The translations under genes and the position numbers were made by a program. Shown here piece by piece: positions 25,016-34,198 of a stretch of DNA of 63,909 bases. Origin of the DNA: SCUS01 sp966211675 (GTDB taxonomy: Bacteria; Myxococcota_A; Polyangia; Polyangiales; Ga0077539); assembly GCA_966211675.1 (NCBI GenBank), contig CBIHPK010000018.1, positions 1 through 63,909 of the forward strand, written 5' to 3'. A model generated the notes under the pieces. The model made no database searches. It saw nothing but the letters and a program-made list of their open reading frames with translations, and was not told the origin of the DNA. Each line of letters opens with the position of its first letter. Position 1 is the stretch's first letter.

Positions 25016-26398
25016 GTGACGACCGTTCGTTGGTGGCTCCTCCCGTTGTCCCTGGGCCTCGGGTCCGTGGCCTGCCAGTCCGAGCAGAGCATGTCGCTGC
25101 GGGTGTTCACCCCCGACGGCGGCGACCCCTGGGTGGGCGACGACGCCGCGACGCAGGCTCGCCTCCGCGTAGAGGACCGAGAGACCCCGGTGCAGACCGT
25201 GAACGTCGGCCGCGGCGGGAGCTTCTCGCTGCAGGTGGAGCTGGTGCGGCCCGACCTGCGCTCCCGCATCGTCGTCGAGGCCCTGCGCAACGGCGAGGTG
25301 GTGGGCTCCGGGGGGACGCCGCTCGCGCAGTGGGGCTCCTTCGGTCCGACGCTGCTGCCCGTGTGGGTGCAGTGGAGGGACAGCGTGGTGCCCGCCCCGT
25401 GGGGCGAAGGGGCGCGCCGGGTGAGGCCCTTCCTCTTCGAGCTGCAGAGCCCCTACGTGGCGGCCGTCGGCGGTGCGCTCGCCGCCGCGGCGGTGGACGT
25501 CTTCGACGCGCTGGTGCTCCGCCGGGTGGAGGGCGCCTCGGCCATCGACGACACCTTCAACCGCGACGCCTCGGCGCTGCGCCTCGCTGACGGCAGCGTG
25601 CTCCTCGTGCGCGGCTGCGTCTCCGTGCTCTGGAACCCCGCCACCAACGCCGTCACCACCCCGAACGGCCACCCCGCGCCGCAGGAGCGCTGCGACGTCA
25701 TCGGGAGCGCCACGCTGCAGGAACCAGGCGGCGGCGGTCTGGTGCTGGGCGGCCACAACGCGAGCTCCGCCGTGGCCCGCGTCGACCGGGTGATGCCCGA
25801 CGGAACCTGGGTGACCGCGGAGGCGCTGACGACCCCTCGCGATCACCCGTCGGTGCTGCGCCTCGGGGAGAACGACGCCCTCGTGGCCGGCGGTCAGGGC
25901 CCGACGGCAGACTCGCTGGAGCGCTATGCCCCGATGCTGATGGCGGCGCAGCGCTCGCTGCACACGGGCGACGAGCGGGTCGACCGTCGCGCCCGGGCGG
26001 CGCTGGTGGCCGCGGGCGACGGCGTGGCGCTGATGCTGGGCGGCGTGGTCGTCGGCAGCGACGCGCTCGCCACGGAGGACGTGCTGCTCGACACTCGATG
26101 CGCGACGGGCGGGTGCCCGGTGCTGCTGGGGGTTCGGGCGCTGCTCGCTCAACGGCGTCGAGACGCGACCGCCGCGCTGGCCGAGGGCGACCGGGTGCTG
26201 GTGGCCTCAGGCGCCGCGAGCGACGGCAGCGTCGCGGCCACGGTGGAGGCGCTCGACGTGAGCAACCCCCGCGACCCGAGGCCGGGCGTGGCGGTGGCGT
26301 CGCTGCCCTACGAGGGGCTCTCGATGCTGCCGCTGGCCACCGGGAGCGTGTGGATCGTTGGAGGCGGTCGCGCGGAGAGCTGGCTCTACCGGCACTGA
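25016..26398 (+). CDS. Kelch-like propeller lipoprotein
   Basis: 460 residues from GTG 25016 (VTTVRWWLLPLSLGLGSVAC), chosen because it alone gives a lipoprotein signal peptide. The first ~130 residues form a beta-rich domain (FTPDGGDPWVGDDAATQARL, RIVVEALRNGEVVGSGG) as in carboxypeptidase-regulatory-like folds; residues ~165-460 contain repeated blades with GG motifs (LVLGGHNASS, DALVAGGQGPTA, VALMLGGVVVG, SVWIVGGGRAE) like kelch/galactose-oxidase propellers. No catalytic residues recognised. It ends one base before the stop of lnt on the other strand. Confidence 0.7.
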   Translation: MTTVRWWLLPLSLGLGSVACQSEQSMSLRVFTPDGGDPWVGDDAATQARLRVEDRETPVQTVNVGRGGSFSLQVELVRPDLRSRIVVEALRNGEVVGSGGTPLAQWGSFGPTLLPVWVQWRDSVVPAPWGEGARRVRPFLFELQSPYVAAVGGALAAAAVDVFDALVLRRVEGASAIDDTFNRDASALRLADGSVLLVRGCVSVLWNPATNAVTTPNGHPAPQERCDVIGSATLQEPGGGGLVLGGHNASSAVARVDRVMPDGTWVTAEALTTPRDHPSVLRLGENDALVAGGQGPTADSLERYAPMLMAAQRSLHTGDERVDRRARAALVAAGDGVALMLGGVVVGSDALATEDVLLDTRCATGGCPVLLGVRALLAQRRRDATAALAEGDRVLVASGAASDGSVAATVEALDVSNPRDPRPGVAVASLPYEGLSMLPLATGSVWIVGGGRAESWLYRH

Positions 26399-26399
26399 T

Positions 26400-27971
26400 T
26401 CAGGCCGCGGCCGCGGCCGATCGACGGCGCGCCACGGCGTAGACGGCGAGCAGCACGCCCGCGTAGCCGACCCAGTCGCCCGTGTAGCCGTAGACGGTGC
26501 GGCCGTGGCGCAGGTGCACGGTGCCCACGACGTTCTCGCGGGTGAAGGTCTGGCTCTCGGCCACGGTGCGGCCCGCGGCGTCGATGATGGAGCTCACCCC
26601 GGAGTTGGCCGCGCGCACCAGGTCGCGACGGTGCTCGACCGCGCGAAACTTCGAGAGGGCGTTGTGGATCCACGGCTCGGCGGTGTTGCCGAACCACGCG
26701 TCGTTGAGGATCACCGCCATCAGGTCGGGGTTCACCCGGTTCTGGAAGGTGCGAACGAAGCGGGGAAGGATGTCCTCGTAGCAGATGAGCGGGGCGACGT
26801 TGCCGCCGGGGACGGGCAGCGATCGGATGGTGCTGCCTCGGGTGAAATGCCCGCTGTGCGGCGACGCGGCGTAGATCTGCGGGAAGGTCTCGCCCAGCGG
26901 GATGTACTCCCCGAAGGCCAGCAGGTAGACCTTGTCGTAGGAGCCTCGCATGCGCCCCTCGGCGTCGGTCATGAAGGCCGTGTTGTAGAGGTTGGGTCGC
27001 TCGGGCGTCCCGTCTCGCACCGAGAGCGCGCCGAAGAGCACCGGGGTGTGAAGGTCCCACTCGGGGATGTAGTCGCGGATGTTGACGACGTTCTCGGGGA
27101 TGCGAAAGGCGACGGCGCTCTCGCTCCAGACGATCCACTCCACGCCCTGCGCCTCGAGGGCGCGCGAGGCCTCGAGGTGACGGTTGAGCGCCACGACCGG
27201 GTCGTTGCGCTTCTGCATGAGCCCGAGGTTCTGCTGCACCACGCCGACGCGCAGCGCGCGGGTGTGCTCGTTGTCTGCGTCCACCTGCCCGATGCGCCAG
27301 TAGCCGTAGGGGACCGCCAGCGCCCAGAAGGCCAGCGGCAGCGCCAGCGGCTTGAGGCGCTCGACCCAGGAGCCCGTGCGCACCCACGCCTCGGCGAGCG
27401 CGGTGTGGCCGAGCACCATCGCGGCGGTCACCAGCAGCACGCCGCCGAGGTCGGCGGTCTGATAGAGCACCGGCGCGTTGTGCAGCGAGTTGGAGAGGTA
27501 CCAGGGGAAGAGCAGCGGGAAGAGCAGCTCGACCGCGGCGGCCAGCAGCGGGACCGCCAGCAGGCGGGGGAGGTTGCGCCCGTCGGCCCGGCTCACCAGC
27601 CACGCGAGCACGCCGTACTGGAGGCCCTGGGCGATCCAGAGGAGCGAGGCGAAGAGCACGCACAGCACCGTCGGGAAGCCGGAGAAGGTCTTGAGCATCC
27701 CGACGATCCAGCTGAAGCCACCGGCGACGGCGCAGAAGCCGGTGACCCAGCCGAGGCGCAGCGCCATCCAGCCGGTGCGGCCGCGCAGCGCCACGAGCAG
27801 CGGCGCCATGGAGACGAAGGCTAAGGGGTAGATCTCCTTGCCCGCGAAGCCGAGGAAGATCGCGAGCCCGCTGAACACCGCGCAGGCCAGGGCCCAGCGC
27901 TCGCGCATCACGGCTCGCACCGTCGGGTGGGGGTGGAGGGCGACGGAGGGCGCGGGGGTCGGTTCGCTCAT
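26400..27971 (-). CDS. lnt: Apolipoprotein N-acyltransferase
   Basis: 523 residues from MSEPTPAPSVALHP. Six or seven hydrophobic segments in the first ~225 residues, then a periplasmic nitrilase-like domain (~240-490). The catalytic triad can be placed: E284 in VWSESA, K347 in SYDKVYLLAFGEYIPLG and C397 in PLICYEDIL. The enzyme transfers an acyl chain from phospholipid to the N-terminus of diacylglyceryl lipoproteins, the final step before Lol export. Length and order are those of active Lnt. Its presence among seventeen predicted lipoprotein genes fits their maturation, though lnt is a housekeeping gene and need not be co-regulated. Confidence 0.95.
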   Translation of the reverse strand: MSEPTPAPSVALHPHPTVRAVMRERWALACAVFSGLAIFLGFAGKEIYPLAFVSMAPLLVALRGRTGWMALRLGWVTGFCAVAGGFSWIVGMLKTFSGFPTVLCVLFASLLWIAQGLQYGVLAWLVSRADGRNLPRLLAVPLLAAAVELLFPLLFPWYLSNSLHNAPVLYQTADLGGVLLVTAAMVLGHTALAEAWVRTGSWVERLKPLALPLAFWALAVPYGYWRIGQVDADNEHTRALRVGVVQQNLGLMQKRNDPVVALNRHLEASRALEAQGVEWIVWSESAVAFRIPENVVNIRDYIPEWDLHTPVLFGALSVRDGTPERPNLYNTAFMTDAEGRMRGSYDKVYLLAFGEYIPLGETFPQIYAASPHSGHFTRGSTIRSLPVPGGNVAPLICYEDILPRFVRTFQNRVNPDLMAVILNDAWFGNTAEPWIHNALSKFRAVEHRRDLVRAANSGVSSIIDAAGRTVAESQTFTRENVVGTVHLRHGRTVYGYTGDWVGYAGVLLAVYAVARRRSAAAAA

Positions 27972-28051
27972 CGTGGGTGTAGGCCGCCCACGCGTCGGAA
28001 GGCGTTGCGCGCGCGGGCGGCGCCACGCTAGCACGGCGGGCACAGCAGCCC

Positions 28052-28660
28052 ATGCACATCACCACCTACGACCACGCACCGCGGCTCCCCGAGGGGGAGA
28101 CCGTCGACCTCGACGCGCTCATCCCTGGAGGGGGAGGCGTCTTCCTGGAGGTGGGACCGGGCCGCGGGGCCTTCGCGCTGGGCTACGCGGCGCTGCACCC
28201 GGAGACCCGCTTCCTGGCGCTGGAGATTCGACGGAAGCTCGCGGCGCAGCTCGACGAGCGCCTGCAGAAGAAGGGCTTCCCCCGCGCTCGCTGCTTCGCC
28301 GAGGACGCGGGCCTCGCGCTCCCGAGGCTGCGCCCGGACGGCTGCGTGATCGGCGCGGCGGTGCACTTCCCCGACCCCTGGTGGAAGAAGCGCCACGCCA
28401 AGCGGCTGGTGGTGCAGGACTCGTTCATCGCCGAGCTCGCGAGGCTGCTCGCCCCGGGCGCCCTGCTGCTGGTGCAGACCGACGTCGAGGACCGCGCGGC
28501 GGCCTACTTCGAGCGCCTCGCGGCGTGCCCCTCGCTGGAGAATACCGTGTCGGGTATGTACGCCGACGAGAGCCCCTTTGCGCCCGCGCGCTCCAACCGC
28601 GAGACCCGCGCCATCGCGGACGGGCTGCCCATCCATCGGATGGTGTTCCGCCGACGATGA
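28052..28660 (+). CDS. trmB: tRNA (guanine-N7-)-methyltransferase
   Basis: 202 residues starting MHITTYDHAPRLP, directly divergent from lnt. SAM-binding VFLEVGPGRGAFALGYA; the family-specific VHFPDPWWKKRHAKRLV is intact, as is the terminal SNRETRAIADGLPIHRMVF. It methylates G46 in the variable loop of tRNAs. Its stop overlaps the next start in an ATGA junction. Confidence 0.93.
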   Translation: MHITTYDHAPRLPEGETVDLDALIPGGGGVFLEVGPGRGAFALGYAALHPETRFLALEIRRKLAAQLDERLQKKGFPRARCFAEDAGLALPRLRPDGCVIGAAVHFPDPWWKKRHAKRLVVQDSFIAELARLLAPGALLLVQTDVEDRAAAYFERLAACPSLENTVSGMYADESPFAPARSNRETRAIADGLPIHRMVFRRR

Positions 28661-29607
28661 TTTCGAGGGACTCGTGGGCGGAGGGGCCCGCCGGGAGGAT
28701 CCGGCTGCGCTGGACGCTCCCTGACGGGGACGGTCCCTTCCCCTGGGTGATGTACCTCCCCGGCTACGCCGCCGGGAGCATGGCCTTCCACCCCGAAGGG
28801 ACCGTCGACCCGCTCCGTTGTCTGTTGAGCGCGCTCAGCGAGGTCGGCTATGCGACGGTGCGCGCGGAGAAGCGGGGCTTCGGCGGGAGCGGCGGTCCGA
28901 CCGCGGCGGACGCGGGCTTCGAGGAGGAGCACGCGGACCTCGCGGCGGCCCTCGCGGCCGTCATCGCCGACGATCGGGTGAAGGGAGAGCGGGGGGCTCT
29001 CTTCGGACACTCCCTCGGAGGGCTGCACGCCCCGAGGCTGGCGGCCGGGGTGTCCGCGGTGCGGGGCGTCGCGCTCTACGGAGTGGGCTGGCTCACCTGG
29101 GCGGAGTACCTGCTGGTCAATCAACGGCGCGTGCTGGCCTTGTCGGGAATGGGTCCCGTCGAGATCGAGGAGCGAGTGCGGGTGCTGGAGCGCTACAGCG
29201 CGAGGGCGCTGCTCGGGGGCGCGGACCCGGCCGAGGCGCTCGAGGGAATCGAGCCCTGGGCGGAGTGGCTCGGCGTGGACGAGCGAGGGCGGCAGCACGG
29301 TCGCACGGGGCGCTACTGGCGAGAGGTGCAGGCGTGCCCGGTGGCGGGGCCGCTGCTGGCGCTGCAGGTCCCGGTGCTGGCGATGTGGGGGAGCAGCGAC
29401 TGGCAGTCGCAGCGCGAGGAGCACGTGGCGATGGTCGAGGCGATCAACGAGGCGAGGCCCGGGATGGCGCGCTTCGAGGAGATCGTCGGCGCGGACCACG
29501 ACTGGCGCGCCCACGCGACGGCCCGGGAGTCCATGGCCGCGGGCTGGACCGGGGACTTCGCCGCGGGCGTGGCGGAGGCGCTGCTGCGCTGGCTCGGGGA
29601 GCCGTAG
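28657..29607 (+). CDS. Alpha/beta hydrolase
   Basis: 316 residues from an ATG that overlaps the trmB stop by four bases (ATGA), implying translational coupling. Alpha/beta hydrolase features: MYLPGYAAGSM (oxyanion region), EKRGFGGSGGP, nucleophile in ALFGHSLGGLHAP, an Asp region at WGSSDWQSQREEH, and His in GADHDWRAHAT. No signal peptide, so a cytoplasmic esterase/peptidase-like enzyme is expected. The substrate is unknown. Confidence 0.85.
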   Translation: MISRDSWAEGPAGRIRLRWTLPDGDGPFPWVMYLPGYAAGSMAFHPEGTVDPLRCLLSALSEVGYATVRAEKRGFGGSGGPTAADAGFEEEHADLAAALAAVIADDRVKGERGALFGHSLGGLHAPRLAAGVSAVRGVALYGVGWLTWAEYLLVNQRRVLALSGMGPVEIEERVRVLERYSARALLGGADPAEALEGIEPWAEWLGVDERGRQHGRTGRYWREVQACPVAGPLLALQVPVLAMWGSSDWQSQREEHVAMVEAINEARPGMARFEEIVGADHDWRAHATARESMAAGWTGDFAAGVAEALLRWLGEP

Positions 29608-29608
29608 G

Positions 29609-29628
29609 CCGCGGGCTTGGCCCCGCGG
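29609..29628 (+). terminator. Hairpin immediately after the hydrolase stop
   Basis: CCGCGGG (29609-29615) and CCCGCGG (29622-29628) form a perfect 7-bp stem with a 6-base loop starting two bases after the stop. No T-run follows, so it is a weak or rho-assisted terminator candidate. Confidence 0.4.
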
Positions 29629-29761
29629 GAGAAGCCCGATACAAGCGAGGACAGGGTTGCGTGCGCGCGGCGTCCCAACGGTCCCGGTCGTTCATGGAGA
29701 GCCATCGGCTCTAACGGGTGGTCGGCGGGCAACAGCACACCCTGTGAGGAGATCCTTGACG

Positions 29762-32698
29762 ATGAAGCACATACTCAGATGGTCGCTGGTCGGAGCGCTG
29801 GTGGCCGCGGCGGGCTGTAGCGACGACCCGCCCGCGATGACCCCCGTGGACGCTGGCGAGGACACCGGGACGGTCACCGACACCGGGACCCCGACGGACA
29901 ACGGCAGCCCCGAGGACACCGGGACCCCGACGGACAACGGGACGCCCACGGACAACGGCAGCCCCGAGGACACCGGCAGCCCCACGGACACCGGCGCTCC
30001 CGAGGACACCGGGACGGACGCCGGAGCGGACGTGGAGACGCCCTGCGCGTCGGGCCAGATGCGCTGCGCCGGGCTCTGCGTCGACACGCAGACGGACGTC
30101 GCCAACTGCGCCGCCTGCGGCCGGGCCTGCGCGTCCGGGCAGGCGTGCACCGCGGGCGTGTGCACGGGCACCGCGGAGTGCCCCACGGGGCAGACCCGCT
30201 GCGGAGAGATGTGCGCCGACCTCACCAGCGACCCGGCCAACTGCGGCCGCTGCGGCGGGGCGTGCGCCACCGGTGAGACCTGCACCGCGAGCACCTGCCG
30301 GGCGGGCCGTCCGACCTGTCCCACCGGGCGCGTCGACTGCGCTCCCACGGCGCCCGCCCCGTCGTGCGTCGACACGCAGACCGACGGGACCAACTGCGGC
30401 GCTTGCGGCACCGCGTGCGCGGCGGGCACCACCTGCACGGCGGGCGTCTGCCGCTGCGCCGCGGGCTCGGTGATGTGCGATCGCACCTGCGTCAACACGC
30501 AGACCGACGCGATGAACTGCGGAGCGTGCGGCACCGCGTGCCCCGCGGGCCAGGTGTGCGCCGCGGGCGTCTGCGGCTGCGCCGCGGGCTCGACGCTCTG
30601 CGACGGGAGCTGCGTCGACACGCGCACCAGCGCGGCGCACTGCGGGATGTGCGGCAACGCCTGCCCGATGGGGCAGAGCTGCGTGGCCGGGGCCTGCGCC
30701 TGCGCGGCGGGCACCACCCGCTGCGGAACGACCTGCACCAACACCACGACGGACCGCGCCAACTGCGGGATGTGCGGCCGCGCCTGCGCGATGGGTCAGA
30801 CCTGCGTGGCCGGGGCCTGCGCCTGCGCCATGGGCCAGACGCTCTGCGGAACCGGCGCCGCCGCGGTGTGCGTCGACCTCGGCACCAGCGGATCGAACTG
30901 CGGGATGTGCGGCCGCGCCTGCCCGGCGGGCCAGGCCTGCGTGGCGGGGGCCTGCATGGGCACCGCCCCGGCCAACGACGCTCGCACCGGCGCGGTGGTG
31001 ATCAACCTCGCCGCCCCGGCGCAGGACATCGCCGCCAACACCTCGGCGGCGCGCCATGACACCAGCGGCAACTGCGGCTGCACCATGGCGGGCAACGACG
31101 TCTTCTACCGCTTCACCCTGACCGCGGCGGAGCTCGTCTACGCCGACACGCTCGGGGCCACCTGGGACACGGCGCTCTTCCTCCAGGACGCGGGCGGCAA
31201 CAACCTCACGCCCCCGGCCGCGGGCCAGGTCACCTGCAACGACGACATCACCGGCGCGGGGCTGTGCTCCGTTCCGGGGGCGCTGCAGAGCCAGATCGCC
31301 GCGAGGCTCAACCCGGGCACCTACTTCCTGGTGCTGAGCGGCTGCGGCGCGGGCGCGGCGACGATCCATTTCCAGCACCTCCCCACGGGCAGCGGCACCA
31401 CCGCCCGCATCACCCCGAGCGGCACCGTGCAGACCGCCGTCGGCGCCACCGCCGGCACCGGGACCCTCACCTCGACCTGCTGCTCCAGCGGTCCAGAGAA
31501 CGCGTACTGGTGGGTCACCTGCCCGGGCGCCGCGGCGACGACCTTCCAGACCACCAGCTGCAACCCGGCGACGGGCGCCAACGCGGCCGGCTACAACATC
31601 GAGCTCGCGCAGTACAGCGCGCTGCGCATGACCTCCGCGGTGTGCTCCGACGACGTGGGCGCGGCCTTCGCGTGCGGCGCCGGCTCGTCGCTGAGCTCCA
31701 CCATCCCCTCGACCAGCACCACGCAGGCGGGGCTCAACACCCTCGTGGTCGACGGCTGCGTGCAGCGCGGCAACTACTCCGTGCGCTACGTGCTCGCGAG
31801 CTGCGCCACCGGCACCCGCTGCGGCGCGTCCTGCGTCGACACGGGCACCGACGAGAACAACTGCGGCGGCTGCGACCGTCGCTGCGCCGCGGGTAACTTC
31901 TGCATCGCGGGCACCTGCCAGGTGGTCCCGGCGGGCGAGACGCGCGACAACGCCATCGACCTCACCGCCTCGGGCACCACCGCGGTGAACACCTCGCGCT
32001 TCCGCAACGACACCACCGGGCTCTGCGGCTGCACCTCCGGGCGCGACGTGTTCTACCGCTTCACGCTGACCCAGCCGGAGATCGTGTACGCCGACACCAT
32101 CGGCTCGGCCTTCGACACGTCGCTCTTCCTCCAGGACTCCGCCGGGACCAACGTCACCGCGGCCAACCTGGCCAACGGCACCACCTGCAACGACGACGGC
32201 GGCCTCCTCGGGTGCGCCACCGGCACCGCCTCGCAGGTGATGGCGCAGCTCAACGCCGGAACCTACTACCTGGTCCTCTCGGGCTGCGGCGCTGGGGGCC
32301 AGGCGAGCCTGCGCTACCAGCACCTGCCCGTGGGCAACGGCGCCGTGCGCGCCCTCGCCGCGGGCGCCCAGGTCGTCTCGGGCACCACCGCGGGCACCGG
32401 CCGCGTGGCCTCCACCTGCTGCTCCAACGGCCCGGAGGACACCTACTACTGGTACTCCTGCAACAGCTCCGCGGGCGGCCTGCTCTCGGCCACCACCTGC
32501 GGCCGCGCCACCTGGGACACCGAGCTCTCGGTGATGAACCCCGGCGGCGGCGCCACGGTCTGCAACGACGACGCGTGCGGCCCGCGGCAGTCGACGCTCA
32601 ACGCGTTCATCCCGCGCGGACCGGGCATCCACGCCCTCTTCGTCGACGGCTGCGGCTCCGCGGCCGGCGCGTACACCGCGTCGGTCCGTCGCCCGTAG
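29762..32698 (+). CDS. Large Cys-rich lipoprotein with duplicated PPC-like domains
   Basis: 978 residues from MKHILRWSLVGALVAAAGC; a GGAG lies upstream of the ATG. After the lipobox, ~75 residues of PTDNGSPEDTG-type repeats form an acidic tether. Residues ~95-400 are about eight Cys-rich units of ~38 residues of the type CGTTCTNTTTDRANCGMCGRAC plus MGQTCVAGAC. The rest is two copies of a ~260-residue region, each with NDARTGAVVINL-/ETRDNAIDLTA-like start, GCT...DVFYRFTLT..E.VYADT, DTALFLQDA/DTSLFLQDS, CNDD and AGTYFLVLSGCG, then a second half with STCCSSGPENAYWW/STCCSNGPEDTYYW. The fold is PPC/bacterial pre-peptidase-like. No catalytic site. A surface binding or structural role is inferred. 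Confidence 0.85.
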   Translation: MKHILRWSLVGALVAAAGCSDDPPAMTPVDAGEDTGTVTDTGTPTDNGSPEDTGTPTDNGTPTDNGSPEDTGSPTDTGAPEDTGTDAGADVETPCASGQMRCAGLCVDTQTDVANCAACGRACASGQACTAGVCTGTAECPTGQTRCGEMCADLTSDPANCGRCGGACATGETCTASTCRAGRPTCPTGRVDCAPTAPAPSCVDTQTDGTNCGACGTACAAGTTCTAGVCRCAAGSVMCDRTCVNTQTDAMNCGACGTACPAGQVCAAGVCGCAAGSTLCDGSCVDTRTSAAHCGMCGNACPMGQSCVAGACACAAGTTRCGTTCTNTTTDRANCGMCGRACAMGQTCVAGACACAMGQTLCGTGAAAVCVDLGTSGSNCGMCGRACPAGQACVAGACMGTAPANDARTGAVVINLAAPAQDIAANTSAARHDTSGNCGCTMAGNDVFYRFTLTAAELVYADTLGATWDTALFLQDAGGNNLTPPAAGQVTCNDDITGAGLCSVPGALQSQIAARLNPGTYFLVLSGCGAGAATIHFQHLPTGSGTTARITPSGTVQTAVGATAGTGTLTSTCCSSGPENAYWWVTCPGAAATTFQTTSCNPATGANAAGYNIELAQYSALRMTSAVCSDDVGAAFACGAGSSLSSTIPSTSTTQAGLNTLVVDGCVQRGNYSVRYVLASCATGTRCGASCVDTGTDENNCGGCDRRCAAGNFCIAGTCQVVPAGETRDNAIDLTASGTTAVNTSRFRNDTTGLCGCTSGRDVFYRFTLTQPEIVYADTIGSAFDTSLFLQDSAGTNVTAANLANGTTCNDDGGLLGCATGTASQVMAQLNAGTYYLVLSGCGAGGQASLRYQHLPVGNGAVRALAAGAQVVSGTTAGTGRVASTCCSNGPEDTYYWYSCNSSAGGLLSATTCGRATWDTELSVMNPGGGATVCNDDACGPRQSTLNAFIPRGPGIHALFVDGCGSAAGAYTASVRRP
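29857..30030 (+). repeat. Coding repeats (PTDNG/PEDTG tether)
   Basis: Tandem 15-base units coding for Pro/Thr/Asp/Asn/Gly pentapeptides with Glu variants, independent in sequence from the PTDTG repeat at 14 kb although the composition is similar. Confidence 0.75.
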
Positions 32699-32704
32699 CG
32701 CTCT

Positions 32705-32723
32705 CCCCTCCCCTCCCCTCCCC
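32705..32723 (-). other. Canonical G-quadruplex motif
   Basis: On the minus strand, four runs of four G are separated by single A bases; the plus strand reads as CCCC-T repeats. It lies seven bases after the large Cys-rich lipoprotein stop and between convergent genes. G4 motifs with 1-base loops are the most stable type, so this may impede polymerase or mark the transcript end. No other signal is seen in the 96-base gap. Confidence 0.6.
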
Positions 32724-32794
32724 TTCACTCCCCACCAACAGACCCTGAGTCGCAGCGGGTGACCGACCGGTCGCCCCGCTGCGCTACCGGGCGC

Positions 32795-33523
32795 TCACGC
32801 CAGCTTCGGGAGCGAGGTCGTGCCGGGCACCATGATCCAGCCCTCGCGCTCGGCGATCGCGTGGTGCGCCGCGGGGATCGGGTCGCAGCGCTTGATCTGG
32901 AACGCCCTCGCCGAGAGCGACGCGATGAAGGCGTCGAAGAGGTGCTCGCTGCGGGTGAGCGTCGAGCGCTGCTCCTCGTCGGAGCGCCAGCGCAGCCCCT
33001 TCTGGTCGAGCTCCAGCAGCAGCTTCTTCCTCGTGGGCTCGGACTGCTTGTACCCCTGGCAGCCGAGGCCCCAGCTGGCCATGGAGGCGCCGGGGTAGAC
33101 CTCGACCACGGTGGGTCCGAGGCGCGACGCGGGCTCCGCCTCGAAGAAGCGGGTGAGCAGCCGGGCGCAGCGCCACGCCACGTAGGCGATGCGGTCCGAC
33201 GACACGCTCAGGCACTGCTTCTTGGCGAGGTACTCCTTGCGATCGGTGACGCGAAACGCGAGGTCCTTGGAGTCCGCCGCGGGGAAGCGGCCCTGCTCGC
33301 GCCACGCGGTCATCGCCGCCAGGAAGGGCTCCGGCCAGCCGAAGGGCGCGTCGATGCCGATGCACCCGCCGGCGTCGCGCACCGCCCGCATGCGCGCCAC
33401 GAGCTCCTCGTCGCTGCCTCGGTCGAGCAGCTCGCGCAGGACCCCTTCACCGCCGGTCCACTCCACGAGGCAGGCCGCGGTGTTCTCATTCTGCGAGGCG
33501 AGGTCGATCCCGAGGGTCAGCAT
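32795..33523 (-). CDS. DUF429 family protein
   Basis: 242 residues from MLTLGIDLAS. The start is fixed by AGGAGG seven bases upstream of ATG 33523; the earlier ATG overlaps that site. Features: GIDLASQNENTAACLVEW (first strand with conserved Asp), GIDAPFGWPEPFLAA, VVEVYPGAS and SEHLFDAFIASLSARAFQ (acidic helix), as in the predicted RNase H-like nuclease family DUF429. Role unknown. It shares only family-level features with the protein at 8959-9795. Confidence 0.85.
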   Translation of the reverse strand: MLTLGIDLASQNENTAACLVEWTGGEGVLRELLDRGSDEELVARMRAVRDAGGCIGIDAPFGWPEPFLAAMTAWREQGRFPAADSKDLAFRVTDRKEYLAKKQCLSVSSDRIAYVAWRCARLLTRFFEAEPASRLGPTVVEVYPGASMASWGLGCQGYKQSEPTRKKLLLELDQKGLRWRSDEEQRSTLTRSEHLFDAFIASLSARAFQIKRCDPIPAAHHAIAEREGWIMVPGTTSLPKLA

Positions 33524-33588
33524 CGCGGCCCCTCCTAGCACGCTTTGCCGAGGGCCATCGGCCGCCGGCGTGCTACGCGCTCTGGGAT

Positions 33589-34191
33589 ATGCGCGAGCTG
33601 CTCCCGGGTGTGTTCACGTGGCCGTGGTTCTCCGACCGCCACGGCTATGACTTCAACGGCTACCTGCTGCGCTGCCCTAGCGGCAACGTGTGCGTCGACC
33701 CGGTGGAGATGTCCGACGCGGTGCTCGACGCGATCGCGCGCGAGGGCGTGTCGGTCATCGTCCTGACCAACCGCAACCACACCCGCGCCAGCGCTCGCGT
33801 GCGAGAGCGCACCGGCGCCCCGGTGGCGATCCACTCCGCCGACGCGGCGCACGCCCGCGCGCAAGGCGCGACCATCGACCGCGAGCTGGCCTTCGGTGAT
33901 CGGGTGGGGCCCTTCGTGGCGCTAGACGCGCACGGCAAGTCCCCCGGCGAGGTCGCGCTGCACTGGCCCGAGCGGCGGATGCTCGTCGTGGGCGACGCGT
34001 GCGTGGGCTCTCCCGCGGGGGCGTGCGCGCTGCTGCCGGAGAAGGTGATCGACGACCCGGCGGCGCTGCGCGCCAGCCTGCGAGCGCTCGCGGAGGTGGA
34101 CTTCGACGTGCTGCTCCTCGGCGACGGCGCGGCCCTCACGACGGGCGGGCGCGCGGCGCTCTCGACGCTGGTCGCGAGCTTCGGGGGGTGA
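33589..34191 (+). CDS. Metallo-beta-lactamase-fold protein with degenerate metal site
   Basis: 200 residues from MRELLPGVFTWPWFSD. The pattern of strands (VFTWPWFSD, NGYLLRCPSGNVCVDPVEM, VIVLTNRNHTRASARV, HWPERRMLVVGDACVGS) is that of metallo-beta-lactamase-fold hydrolases, but the HxHxDH metal-binding motif reads N-R-N-H-T-R, keeping only one His, while the later GD is retained. It may bind one metal or none; catalysis in the usual manner is unlikely. Related degenerate proteins occur in several bacteria, so this is not an obvious pseudogene: the frame is intact and ends cleanly seven bases before pyrH. Confidence 0.7.
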   Translation: MRELLPGVFTWPWFSDRHGYDFNGYLLRCPSGNVCVDPVEMSDAVLDAIAREGVSVIVLTNRNHTRASARVRERTGAPVAIHSADAAHARAQGATIDRELAFGDRVGPFVALDAHGKSPGEVALHWPERRMLVVGDACVGSPAGACALLPEKVIDDPAALRASLRALAEVDFDVLLLGDGAALTTGGRAALSTLVASFGG

Positions 34192-34198
34192 GCGCGCC

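Noticed and set aside
33589..34191. Pseudogene call for the metallo-beta-lactamase-fold protein
   Set aside because: The frame is complete, of sensible length and without frameshift; motif loss alone does not show decay.
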